In this document: positions 12,465-24,280 of the stretch, in pieces
How the letters are laid out: the number at the start of each line of letters is the position of its first letter
Numbering within the stretch: position 1 is the stretch's first letter
Assembly (NCBI GenBank): GCA_002150815.3
Contig: NDFF03000005.1
Location: 186,001 to 250,000 of the forward strand
Direction of reading: 5' to 3'
Length of the DNA: 64,000 bases
Source of the DNA: Grammothele lineata
Taxonomy: Eukaryota > Basidiomycota > Agaricomycetes > Polyporales > Polyporaceae
Program-made: the position numbers and the translations under genes
Notes under the pieces: generated by a model
Database searches by the model: none
Seen by the model: only the letters and a program-made list of their open reading frames with translations
Told to the model about the DNA's origin: nothing

Positions 12465-14714
12465 TCACATCTGCCCTAGCTTCTCCGACACCTTGAAGTC
12501 GCACCCGGTCTTCGCCTTCACCTCCTCCAGCGTCACACCCTCCGCAAGCTCAGACAGCGTAAGCTCACCCGCCTTCCGATCGACGTCGAACACCGCCAGC
12601 TCCGTGATGATCTGGCTGACCGTCCGCGCCCCAGTCAGTGGCAGCGCACACTCTTTTAGGATCTTCGGGCTGCCGTCCTTTGCACAGTGCTCCATCACCA
12701 CAATCACCTTCGTCTTGTCCGGGTTCGAGACGAGGTCCATCGCGCCCCCGATGCCCTTGACAAGCTTACCCGGAATCATGAAGTTCGCGATGTCGCCTTT
12801 CTGAGAGACCTGCATCGCCTGTGCACATGGCGAAGAAGGATGAAAAGACCTTGTCAGCGCTCTACCTCCACTTCCGTGGGCGGACTTCGGACATACCCCT
12901 AGAATAGCGACGTCGATGTGTCCGCCCCGAATCATCGCAAAGGACTCGTATGAGTCTAGAAACCAACGCAGTCAGCTGATTGTGCTACAACTTGCCATGA
13001 GGGGACATACCAAACACCGCCGAGCCGGGCAGGAGAGTCACGACCTCCTTGCCGGCATTGATAATGTCGCTAAGATACGAATATGTCAGGGGCACAATAA
13101 ATCGAAGACTTGGAGGGCCTAATATTTACGCATCGACTTGCTCCTTCGTGGGATATGGCCCCATGCCAAGAATCCCGTTCTCACTCTGTAGCCACACCTT
13201 AACATTGGGTGGGAGAAACTGTGGGTCGCGCATTAACTCCCCCTGCACTCATTATATTGCCCGCAGCGCGCACCTCTGGCACGAGCGTCGGCATCCCAAT
13301 ACCGAGGTTGACATAGAAGCCGTCCTTGAGCTCCTTCGCTGCGCGCCGCGCGATACGGTTACGCATCTCCAGCGCCCGCTGCTTAGCGGGGTCCGACGAC
13401 GTCTCGTCTTTGGCTGACGAGTCCTTGGCGAGTGTCATAAACTCGATCTGCTTCGGCGCTGTCGCCTTCACGATACGGTCGACGTACACCCCGGGTAGGT
13501 GTATCGCGTTCGGCGAGAGCGACCCTACGGGGACGATCTCCTCCGCCTGCGAAAGGTCCGGATCAGCTCTCTCCGCTCATGAACAACGTTAAAGCTCCGC
13601 GGCCCCCAAGGCCTCGCCCCCAGATAGATCTCAGAAGTGACTTTCGCTGACCTCAACGATCGTCAGCTTCGCGTTCCGCGCCATCGTCCCCGAGAAGTTG
13701 TTCGCGGCGTAACGGAAGACACAATTGCCGACCGCGTCCGCCTTCCACGCGCGCACGAACGCGACGTCGCCCGCGATCGCGGGCTCGAGCACGTACCGCC
13801 GCCCGCCGAACTCGCGCGCCTCCTTCTTAGTCCCAGCGACGGCGACCCCAGCCTTCATGCCGCCCTCCTTGAGACGAATCGGGATTGAGCCCTCCTCGAC
13901 GGCCGTCGACGCGCCCGTGGGTGTGTAGAAAGCGGGGAAGCCCGCCGCGTGTGCGTGCAGCCGCCCAACGAGCGTGCCTTGCGGGATGAGCTCCAGCGAG
14001 ATCTGGCCATTGAGGTAGAGCGACTCAAAGTGCTTGTTCCTGGGGGACGCTCAGTATGGCAAGTGAGTAGGCTCGGCGGTGGGAGACGTCATACCCGCCG
14101 ATATAAGAGGCCATGACCTTGTCAATCTGGCCGGAGTAGAGCAGCTTGCCTGGATAGGCATGTTTTAGAGCACCATAGTTCGGGGTTATACAACGACATA
14201 CCGAGACCCATCTCGCCCGAGCCGACATTGTTTGAGACGACAGTCAAGTCCTTGATCTCGTCCTTCTTCTTGGCAAGAGCCGCAATCAAGGTGTCTTTGA
14301 GCCCAACCTCAGGCCCCTGCCCTTCAATTCGAATACACCATCATGTACGCACCAGGAGTTCCACATAGTCCAAAGCCTTCATAACCCAACGATCATTCCC
14401 TCTACCCGGCAACTATAATGCACACGAGCACACGTACCTCCGCTGAGAAGGATATCTCCAGACTTCACGTCCGCAATCGCCTCGTCGACCGAATCCCACA
14501 CCTTCTTCTTCGTGGGGACCGCATCCTCTGCCGCGACGGTGCTGTACAACGCGTCCCTGCCCCACGGAGCCTTGTGGCCATGAGTGTGCGGCCCAGTAGG
14601 GGCTAACGCCGCAACGCGCAGAAGACCGAGAGTTCCGCTCGCGTTCCGGGCGGGGTGGCCACGCAGGAGTGTGCGCGACGGAAGGGCGGAACACGCTCGC
14701 CGGACGGTGTGCAT
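12465..14714 (-). CDS. Succinyl-CoA:3-ketoacid CoA-transferase, copy 2 (mitochondrial)
   Basis: A paralogue of the adjacent copy, in the same orientation. The start at 14714 ([19 protein letters not shown]) gives a good mitochondrial presequence; an in-frame ATG at 14744 would add ten residues. Matching blocks include [80 protein letters not shown] and the active-site motif [13 protein letters not shown] near 13,160. It ends with [15 protein letters not shown]. The inter-domain linker is the most diverged part ([20 protein letters not shown]). All catalytic blocks are intact, so both copies look functional. Confidence 0.92.
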
Positions 14715-15255
14715 GATGATGGGTTCGAACGCTCGCGGCTTCAAATGTGCTCAGGTGGCTACCTGCAGTAGCTGCGCTTTCCGAGATCCGGTGACGGGGC
14801 TTCCAGGAATTCAGCAGGATTCGGAGCACGCAGGACTCTGCTTTCCGTGTCGGGCGAGCTCGAGGCGGCGAAGTCTGGCGAGGTGAGGGTTGGGTGTGAG
14901 TAGGAGATGGGCCCTCGACCGCTCACCAAGCCAACGTTATATGCGAAGGTCCGGTTGGGCACATGTGAGCTCGATGGGGCATGTGAGGGAACGCAGAGCA
15001 CGCATTTGGCACTGGATCAACGCGCGGTCCCGTCCTCCCCGCGTTCTGTCCGCGCCCCGCATTCCGGAACGGTAGCCGCGGGGTATTATGTTTTAGCATC
15101 GCCGCCACTGTGGGGTATATACCCGTCGGTTGCCTCCGTTCTCCCCTCGTCTCGAGTCCTCTGTCCATACGATTATCATGCTTTCTAGTACTACATCTGC
15201 ATACAAATTCTTTCCAAGCTGTTGCGGCCAACACGGCTTCGAGAGATCCGCCAAG
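14715..15255. other. Intergenic: copy 2 promoter and twinfilin 3' flank
   Basis: No gene is supported. Contains the presumed promoter and leader of the second CoA-transferase and the 3' end of the twinfilin transcript. Confidence 0.5.
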
Positions 15256-16579
15256 TTACCGTCTCCTTCCGGGGCCCTTAGGACGAGCAAACGCTTTCTT
15301 GTCCCCGCCGTCGGTCGCCGCGGCCGCTTTCGTCGGCCCTTCGGCCTCTGACAAACCCAGCGTTGTCGCGAGGAACGCTTCGTCAAGCTCTGCGGGATCC
15401 GAAGTCTCGACCTTGCGTGATGGCATGGTGGAAGTGCTACCGACGGCAGCCAGCACCTCCTTGACCTGCTTCGCGACGGCCAAGACGGCACTCGAGTAGA
15501 GCATGCGATGGCGGACAGGCGATGAGGATGGGCAGGAGTAGATTGGAACTGGGAACATTCAAAATTAACGACGTGTCTTGCATGGGCTGAAGTATCGTCC
15601 AACTGACCGACAAGTCTTCCAGCAGAGGACGTCGGCCATGCGAAGTACGCGAAACCTAGTCAAGAGTTAAGCACTAGGTTGATAGGTTGTACGAAATATA
15701 CACACAGGCATCTGACGTCGGAAGGGAGCTAGCCAGTTGTGAGACATCAACCTGTGCGGCAGAGGCCAATTGCACACCCTCGGTGGCAGGGTCGATATGC
15801 TGCAGGAATCGTTGAGGGAACGAACGGTCAGATGTGCGAAACGGACTCACGAAAACGACTAAACGACTGTCATCCGCAAGCCCCAGCTCTTTGATGGCCT
15901 CTTCGGCTTCGGGAGCCCACTCCATGGCAAGCCGCTCTCCAACATGGGACGTCCTCGCCCGGCTACCTTCGTAGCTCCGGCCCCCGGCTTCGCGCTCGGC
16001 CGCCTTTACCTGTTCCATCTCCTTCTCCCGCGCACTCATCGGTTTGGGCGCAGCAAGGTGCTTCTTGTGTTTCGCGTAGGCCTCTGAGGTGACGTCCTCC
16101 TTTGATGTGGCGAAGAGGTTATCAGTGAAGTGGGCAGCACCGAGGCTCTTGGTTAGGGTATTGCGAGTGGCAGCGTAGACCATCTTAAAATTTTCGTTAG
16201 AAGGACTTCCTAGTATGAGCACCGCGGAGGGTACGCACCTTGTCTCTAACTTTAGCAGTGTCTGGGACATAGTACACTGCGAGCCAGTCTGATTGGACCT
16301 CGTCTGTTCGGACGAGGACGTACGCAGGCACATTGTCCTCGAGAATGTCTACGAGCTTGTCCAGATCTTCTTCGAATGTACCAGATGGAGGGTAGGCACC
16401 ATCGGGAACGAGAGACTCTGGCAGACATAGGAGCATGAGCAGTCGGGCAGGGAGGGCGAAGGGGAGGAAGGACCATTGTGGATGGAGATCTTGAGGAACC
16501 TGGTGTTGTTTGAGCTGACGGCGTCAGAAAAGGCTGAGGACAGCTCGGGCGATATGCCGATGCCGGTGGGCGCAGACAT
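15256..16579 (-). CDS. TWF1: Twinfilin-like actin monomer-binding protein
   Basis: Twinfilin binds ADP-actin monomers, caps barbed ends and acts at cortical actin patches. Two ADF-homology domains are visible. The first starts MSAPTGIGISPELSSAF and runs through RFLKISIHNES, AYVLVRTDEVQSDWLAVYY, VYAATRNTLTKSLG and HFTDNLFATSKED. A linker (KPMSAREKEMEQVKAAE) leads to the second, which includes EAIKELGLADDSRLVVFV, FAYFAW and RMLYSSAVLAVAKQV. The C-terminus KPKGPGRRR (ending at 15256) is the basic tail that in twinfilins contacts capping protein and lipids. About 340 residues over five or six exons. The first intron begins GTCC and is weak but keeps frame into ESLVPDG. Confidence 0.9.
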
Positions 16580-17164
16580 GGTGGTCGTGCGAGTACACGA
16601 TGCAGGTAGATTGGGGGCTGGGGTCGAGGCGAGCCTTGTACGGTCGACAGGCCCTTGGTGGCTGCGACGTACGAGCCGAGCGCGCCGCCACCGCGGTCCG
16701 GGTCGCGTAGCCTCCTTCCCGGCGTCTCTTCGGAGTGCTCGCAGGACGGAGAAACGGCCGTCGACTGCTCACTCTGCTCTACTCCTCCACGCTCTCTGGC
16801 TGCTCTCGGTGCCCACCAACGGCGGTGTCGGCCTCTCCTGCGTGCTGAGTCTCCATTTGGAGACGTTCTTGCCGACGACGACTGTAGCCGGCACGGTCTG
16901 GCGCTGGATCCCTGTTCTACGCAGCATCGACGTGCGGTGTCATCTAGTCCACGTCTGAGACTCCCAGCCTAGGATCCACCCCCCTTCACCATACCATGGA
17001 GAACCCCCCCTACGTCCCATACCAGGCTTATAAGGTGCTCTTTGTGTACTCTGCTACTGTCTACGCCCACTGATACCTTCACCTAGTCCAAGAGACACAA
17101 CCGCGTATCTTCCAATCCTCAAGTAGTCCCCAATGCCTCCCCACCCGTTCTCCAGCCGCGGCCG
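16580..17164. promoter_or_regulatory. Divergent promoter region between twinfilin and PEP7-like genes
   Basis: A 585-bp region between two genes transcribed away from each other. Pyrimidine-rich stretches at 16,970-17,110 are consistent with a fungal promoter and leader for the plus-strand gene. No specific factor site is claimed. Confidence 0.45.
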
Positions 17165-19867
17165 GTGTCCACGCTCATAAATGGTCACGTATACAGCGAT
17201 CCCACCGTCACTAATCAGCAAGTTGACGTCGCTGATGTCGAGAAACGTTCCATGGCAATAGTGAATGGCCGGGGAACCCTCCAACGTCCGGTGTCAATGA
17301 TAGAGTCGCTCCCGCAAGCTCGGCAAGAGCAATCACTGTCCCAGGAGCCCACTTCCGAGAAACCAGCACTTGAAAAGCCTTTGGAAATGTTCATCCCCAC
17401 CCCGGCTGTCCAAGTCTCTTCTCCGGTCTCGCCGCCACCAGTCTCTCCCCCTCCAGCGAAACAGGCCCCACCTCGGTCACCACCGCCTGTCGCCTCGCCA
17501 CCACACATCGCTTCTCCGCCATCTCTCGCATCACCACCGCCTGTTTCTACACCGCTTGCGTCGACGCCGTCCTCACAAGGTAGTTCTCCAAAGGCTAACG
17601 GCAAAGCAATAGCGCAGCCTGCGTCGCCTCTCGCCGGTCCTTCTACCCTACCAGCATCGTCTGATAAACCTCCTTCATCGCCGCGCAAGTCGTCCACCTT
17701 CCGGCATGTACCGCTGCGCCAGCCTGCCGCAAGGCAGTCCATGCCCTCGTCCCCTCTCCGACCCGCCAGCATGATTGTGCCGGGCTCGTCTTCTCGGATT
17801 GCCTCGCCACGACCCGCAGAGAGGAACCTTGGCGAACCCCGGAGTGGTTTTTCGTCAATCGTCTCCTCGCCATCCATGCCCGCGCAAGATCGCACGCTTC
17901 CTCCTATCCCCGCTTTCGACTTGCAGTCACAGCGATCTCCTTCCCTTGCACCCTCACAAGCTCCCAGTCCTGCGTCTACAACGCCAATACCCGCCGCCGT
18001 GGTGCCCCCAATACGCACGTCTTCGCTTGCGACCTCTCCGGCCCACGGTGCCTCCGTGCCCCCGCCACGGCCCATGTCCTCGTCCCCCTCCCCTGCTGCG
18101 CTGGCGCCCTCTACGTCCACTTCGTCTACCGTGACCACCACCGTGTCGCGCGTCTCTGAGCGCTCCCCCGCGCCTTACAGGCCTGGGTTCCAGCCGAAGG
18201 GCGTGTATCGCCCGCGCACGGATGAGTTCATCGAGGCGCGCAACGGGAGTCGCGACGTCGGGCGGATCCAACGCACGCGCCTGGAGCGCCGCCTGGAGAA
18301 GCTCATCGCGCTGCACTTCCCCCCGCCGGGCTCGCAGCCCAAACGGGAGGCAGCGGCGGACCCGAGGCCGGCGCAGCAGAGCCGGCGCGCATCGTCAATT
18401 TGGGATCTGGATCTGTCAGATTTGAAGAACAAGAGTGCGGGGGATTTGTGGCGCGAGGTCGTGCAGAGTCAGGCTTCGCAGAGCGGGAAGAACGATATAC
18501 GAGGTGCGTCCTTCCGCTTGGGACGGGGTGCACGACATGGAATTGACGGTGTCTTAGCTGCTGAACAGAAGATCACTCCCTGGGAAGAGGATTCAGCCGT
18601 CTCGCACTGTCCATTGTGTTCGTGAGTGCGTTATACTCGGCTGGTCTGACTCGATTCCAAGTGAAATTTCCAGCTCTTCTTTCCACCCTCTGACCAACCG
18701 CAAGCACCATTGTCGACTGTGTGGTCGCATCATATGCTCTCTACCTGTCAAGTTTCCTCAGCGACCCCAGACATGCTCACTGTTGTTTGTCGCCGATCAA
18801 AACACGGGTCGTATAGAGGAAGTAGGGGAAGGCGTTGACTATGGTGTCAGACGACGTAGCACTGCATCGCCCGGCAAATCGTCAAAGCGGGGCGAAGTCG
18901 TAAGCGAGGATGAGAAGTTCCTTAAAGGGGTTCGAATATGTCGCGACTGCCGACCGGTGTTGTTGTATGTTATTCCCCCGGGACTTTTCGTCCAAACCGA
19001 CTCAATGGTTTCACATGGTTATGTAGACGGCAGCAGTATCGACAGGATATGCACACCATACCGCTGTTCTCGAGGCTATATGATGTATGCTTACGGATTC
19101 CATCATTCCTTTAAGGGTGTACCAGCTCACGTATCTCCTCCGACAGGCATTCATCAGCTTGGAGAAGGAGATCGAGGAGGAGCTTCCTATCTTCCAGGAA
19201 GTAGTGCTTAATCTAAGGTGAGTGGCGTTTGTGCTTCTTCTGTTCGCGACTCATAGTTCCCCGCGAGTAGCAAGCAAGAGCGCCCTACTCCCGAAGCCAC
19301 CGCGGCCCGTAAACGCTTGCTGGAAGCCTTTGCGCAGTATGACGCGCTCGCAAAGCGAATACGCAAGCTCCCCTGCGCCCCAGGCAGCTCCCAGGACCGC
19401 ATACAGGCTGCCATCATCATCCGCGCGAACAATTTCCTCCAGAAGAACATGTTCCCTCTCCAGGTCAGCTCCCTATTCTCTCTTAAGACGGCTTCCAGCT
19501 CAAGATTTCCTTCACCCTTTTCTTCTCTCGCTTCGGCGGTCACCAGTCCCTCCCCAAGCCCAAGAAAGCCGGTTCCGGGTCGTCCGCCCCCAACGGTGCC
19601 GCGGACGCGGCGCACGAGGAGCAGATCATCGACCCTGATTCAGAGGTCGCGCGCGTGCTGCAGCCGCTGCTCGAGCAGGAGGCACTCCTCGAGACGTTTG
19701 TTGAGGAGGCCAAGGCGCACCGCAAATTCGAGGACGTCAAGACACTCAAGCGTAGCCTGCGCGAGATCCGCGCCGAGATTGAGCGCATTCTAGACAACGC
19801 CGAGGAGCGCGCTGCTACGCCGAAACAGCAGCATCAGCAGAGATCCAGACGGACATCAAGTACGTAG
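17165..19867 (+). CDS. PEP7: PEP7/VAC1-like FYVE-domain endosomal tethering protein
   Basis: Pep7/Vac1 (a rabenosyn-type protein) binds PI3P and Rab5-class GTPases and helps Golgi-to-endosome vesicle fusion with Vps45 and the SNARE Pep12. The first 330 residues are a Ser/Pro-rich disordered region. The FYVE finger follows, with WEED before the first cysteine pair, HCPLC, then NRKHHCRLCGRIIC, which matches the (R/K)(R/K)HHCR signature, and a later CRDC pair. After it come a small exon ending SRLYD, an AFISLEKEIEEELP helix, LLEAFAQYDALAKRIRKLP, and a C-terminal coiled coil (LLEQEALLETFVEEAKAHRK). Borders at about 18,622/18,674, 18,965/19,029, 19,084/19,147, 19,217/19,269 and 19,462/19,528 keep frame. 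The stop is at 19867. Confidence 0.88.
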
Positions 19868-20461
19868 GCAGGCTTGTAGAGTGTTTGGAGAATGCTTGGC
19901 TAGATGCAGTAGACGCATGTCCATCGATCTCTATGTTCAACCCGGATTTCTTGGTTCTGCTCGACTGTGAGTGACAGACGTAGGAGAACTCTTGGTTACC
20001 AAGCAGTGGCCCGACATTACTGTAAGGAAACATTAAATCGTGCGCTTATGTACGTACATATGAGAGACGTGATGTGAGGAAGAAGAAAATGAAGGAATTA
20101 GTGGGGATAAGTTATGTCGACCGAGCGACCGAAATTGGTGTTTCGAACCTGAAAGTAACACAAACCACATGCGCTCCGGCCGTCCAATTTAAGGACTCCG
20201 AAGCCTAGGCCTCCCCCCCTCAGCGGCCCCTCTGTCGAATGCCGCTCTTGTGTCGAATGTCACACATGCGTCCTCTCGCGCCAACGGGCGGCGAGCAACC
20301 TATCGCCGCCGCAGAACCCTCCGCCGACTCTCCGCGCGGCGTCTATCTACATCGTCTGTCGCTATGCTACCTATCCGCGCCCACGGCGACGCCGACATGT
20401 TCAGGCAGGCCGTGCGAAGCGTGTGCACAGGACCACGCCACGCGCCGTCATCACCACGCTG
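19868..20461. other. Intergenic between convergent PEP7 and SOG2 genes
   Basis: Shared 3' flank of two convergent genes. No coding region is supported. Confidence 0.5.
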
Positions 20462-23400
20462 TCACAACACTCTCGTACCGGACGGGTTCGCATTCCGGTT
20501 GCGAGATAAGTTTGAGCCCAGCCGGCCATCCTCGAGAGTGGGTACGGGAGTCGTCGGCAGCGGGAGCGGCGACGGCTGTGCCGGGCCGACCATGGGCGAG
20601 AAAGAGCGGAGGCCAGGCGTCGGCGCGGGCGAGAAGGAAGAGACGTGGAGGAGCATGACGAACTCCTGCGTTGCGTTCGTCAGTCGCACCATCTTCGTTC
20701 GGAGAGTCGATGAGAGGGGAGCGCTGCTCGCGTTGGCGCCGTTCGCGATAGATGCGGCTGGTGTCGACCCGGGTAGTGTGCCACGCGTTTTCAGGGCGCG
20801 CGACAGTTGGATGACAGTCTGTTGGGCAAGGAAAGAATAGAGATGATTAGCGTCCATGCGCCAATTATACGGCCACGAGGCGGTGAAAACAAGACACCAT
20901 CGTCAGCTAACCGGCAAACGCACAGGCCGAGGTACGGTGTGGCAAACACGAGGCGGCGCAAATGCAAACGGTTAGACACCCACCTTGACGAATAAATGCG
21001 CGTCGTCGTGGAGCGCCTTTCCGTCAACGACCTGCAAGTGCGGTACCCCTTGCCCCTCTTGGACCGTCGCGATGCTACTGCTCAGACGTGCCGTCACATC
21101 CTTTGCCCGTGCAAGCACTTCCCGGAAGTCGTCCTCCGCATCCACGCCCTCTGCATCCAGCATCTCGTCCATCAGGTTCCAGATCTCCGGCGCAGCCTCA
21201 ACAGCGACCTTCATCGCATCGATCACCTCCTTGTCCACAAGCGTGCTCGTGCCCGAGACGGACATCCCGCCGAGTTGGGGAGATGAGGTAGATGCAGCAA
21301 GCAAAGAGCTTTGCGAGCCTTGTCGTGAGTGGGTTCCCGATTGAGAGTCGTGGTGCTGATGCTGCTGCTGGCCAAGGGGTAGAACAAGTCTCCGCATCGT
21401 CCGTACGGTAGGTGTCGGTGTTGATGTTTGCATCACCCCATTGAAATTGAAACCTGGAGGGAGAGAGGGTGGTGGGTCCACATATGACGGCAGCAGTTTC
21501 CCGAGCTCCACGTCCTTCGAGCTGAACGAACCCGCGTGTCGTCGAGTGATGTGGATCTTGCCCAGATCGAGCGATCTCTGAGTAGCGGTTGTACGAAGAT
21601 GAGATCGCGGCGGAGTTTCCGGTCCTGAAGCAGGCTGGAACGAAGAGGATGTGACTGGTGGCGCCGAAGCCGGGGGTCGTGGCTTGTCGGTGCTAGTGGA
21701 CCGTAATGTAGGTGTCTTCGACCCATAGGGTTTAGACACCGGGGCCAGCCTCGTATCCCAGAGGTAAGGCCGCACAGCATCGATCTGTGACGACATCGCT
21801 TGCCATGCCGCAGCAACTTCTGACATCGCGCCGTATAAGACGAGCAGCATCTGTCGCGTATACCGCACGTCATCATGTTTCGCCAAGACTTTCAGCTGTA
21901 GTGACAGCATGCCGGCTGCCTTCCCGAATATCGTCACGTTGTCCCGACAACATTCCACGACCATCCGGCATGTTGAAGGACTAGGTAACGCCCGCCTACT
22001 GACGGCGTCGAAGCGATCTAGCGCGTGAATGAGCTGGGACATGTAGTGTGCTGCGGGTCCCAGAACCTTCTGCAGCACTGCGGATAATCGCTCGTCAATA
22101 GCATACACTGTATAGTGTTGCAGCGTCTGGTAAATCTGGGAAAGTGCGAAAAGGATTCCTCGCACGGCATCGACAACGACCAATAGAGACTCGGGAATTG
22201 CTTTTGAGATCGTAGCTGCTGACAATGTTGAAAGCCTTCGGAAGTATGAATTCCTCTCCGTGTCCATGGATGGCGCAGGACGGTCGATAGAGATAGGTGA
22301 CGCGTGAACGGGTTCGTCCGTGATCGAGTGATGGGGTGCGTGGAAACTGTGTGGCGACAATTTAACAGAACAACCCTGTTAAATCTTCTGCACACATACC
22401 TTGAGAAGTGATCAGTTGAATGAGTGGCAGCACGCTGAGTGCCGTTTGGAAGAAATAGTCGTGAAGGCCGGAGATCAGGCATGCTTTTCTTAACGGCAGG
22501 AACACCCTTCAAGGGAACCCTGGTCGATCCGCTACCATTCAGATAAGCTTGAGAGGCATAACGAGCATGTCCTGCATGTGTGCCATTCATGCATGCGGAG
22601 TCGTCCACCGGAGAAACCATTCCCTCAGGGGATCTAGGTGATGGAGTCGCACTCTTCGCAGTCGCCAGATGAGTGAAGAAAGGATCCAAGTGTAGCTTAG
22701 GGGCGTCTTCTGCTGGTCTCCTTGATGGGCCTGGAGAACGGTCGCGGTCGAGCTGGAAGAAGGACGACAGATCCGATTCTTGCGAATAGGAGCGCGAATG
22801 GTAGGCAGACTCGATGGTCATGGAAGGCGTCTTCTCACCTCGTTGCGACTCCAAACTGCTGAAAAAATTAGTTAACGAGAGCGCCATAAGTCTGCATTTT
22901 ACTAAGATCAGGCTTACAGTGACAGAGACGAATCGTTCCCAACGTCGCTGGAAATAGAGTCGTCGCTGTGCTTACGCTCGCCGGCAGAACTAGCATGCTC
23001 CTCTAACCACATTTGTAAATTCCGAATCCAATCGGCCATAACTTGAGGGTCGCTAGAGTTCTTATTGTACTCCAGGACGGACTGATCGGGCCATTCTAGA
23101 GGATTCTGGTCCACTTTCAGCAGAGTTAATTGCTGGAACTTGGCTAGATAAGCAGGGAGTTTATGGAGTTTGTTCTTCGCTAACGAGAACACCTGAATGA
23201 ACAAGCGCGGTTAACGGGACAAGGGTCGAGATCAACGCGACGCAAGAGAACGGAAATATTCCTCCGTCGTCGGGAGCGGAAGTAAGGGCCGAAGAGGCAG
23301 TGACTGATGAGTACGACAGCAGGGAAACGGACGTACGCGCAAATTGACCAATGACCCTGGTTGTGACGGTAAACGTTTGAGCTTATTACGGCTGATGTCA

Positions 23401-23899
23401 AGGATCTCAAGGGATGGCATAACAGTTAGCTAGAGTGCACCGGTAAGCTCAAGAATCTGGATGTCATGGCGTAAAAGACGTACGACATCCGGGAAGACAG
23501 AGAAGTTGTTATTCTTCAGCACGAGATAACGCAAACGCGACAGCAGGGAAAATGCCATAGGTAGTGTCGTTAATCGGTTGTGCGCGAGCGCAATACTAGA
23601 CAGTGTCGATAAATCACCAGTCGGTCAGAGAGCTCCCTTGATACATACCGGACCACAGAGTTATCGGTTTCAGACTCCTCATCCTGACCGACAGTGGCGA
23701 GCTCCTCAGCACCTGATTCTCCTACGTCCGTGAGTCCCTTGTATGCGAGGTCAAGAGTCGCGCCACCATCGGGAGACTTGAGTAGGGCCTCGGTAATATG
23801 GTCACGGGTCAAGGACAGAGAGGGAAGAGGGGACAGGGACGGGGTTCTCGAGGCCGTGGAGGATTTACGTAGAGAGTATTCGCCATCAGAACCAGACAT
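20462..23899 (-). CDS. SOG2: SOG2-like RAM signalling leucine-rich repeat protein
   Basis: Sog2 is the leucine-rich-repeat subunit of the RAM network, which controls the NDR kinase Cbk1 for polarised growth and cell separation. The N-terminal part has a helix (RDHITEALLKS) and LRR units including IALAHNRLTTLP, LRYLVLKNNNFSVFPDV, LEILDISRNKLKRLP, FSLAKNKLHKLPAYL and LLKVDQNPLEWP. The remainder is the Sog2-type region: a Ser-rich linker, a helical block (VVDAVRGILFALSQIYQTL and DAVSRRALPSPSTCRMVVEC), and a C-terminal helical block (EIWNLMDEMLDAEG through QEFVMLLHVSSF). The chosen ATG at 23899 (MSGSDGEYSLRK) leaves 381 bp to the divergent helicase gene; an in-frame ATG at 24115 would add 72 low-complexity residues and is less likely. 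LRR-internal introns at about 23,660, 23,490 and 23,330 fit. Confidence 0.85.
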
Positions 23900-24280
23900 C
23901 CAGCAAGCGGCCAAAGAGAAGGAGGGAAGACCCAGGGGAGAATGAAGACCAGGATCGCGCGTGGTGCTGGCGGGGACGAGGGCGGAGGCCGAGCTGGCGA
24001 GGCTGGGGACGGGTCGCGAGAGCAGGACCTGTGCAGGACGCGGTCCCTGGAGAACTCGGGCAGCGCTCGGCGGCAACACGCCCGGCTCCTCTGCCGTTTC
24101 AACGTCAACTGTCACGTCACGCGCTCAACCCGTGACGAGTGACGCTCGCGTTCTTCTCGGGCGTCTCGCCAGCCCGGCCCGGCCGTCTTTTCGCTCCTGG
24201 CTCCTCCCTCTCGGTCTTGCGCTCGGGACATCCTCCAGACGCACTTCTGCCTCGACCCCCCTCCCTCCCTTCTTCCACTC
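23900..24280. promoter_or_regulatory. Short bidirectional promoter between SOG2 and SPB4
   Basis: 381 bp separates the two divergent start codons. The helicase side (24,170-24,280) is strongly pyrimidine-rich, with runs of CTCCCTC, as in many basidiomycete housekeeping promoters. No TATA box is evident. Confidence 0.5.

Noticed and set aside
17215..18141. A 308-codon Gly-rich minus-strand frame opposite PEP7
   Set aside because: It is the complement of the Ser/Pro-rich exon of the FYVE protein and has no independent support.
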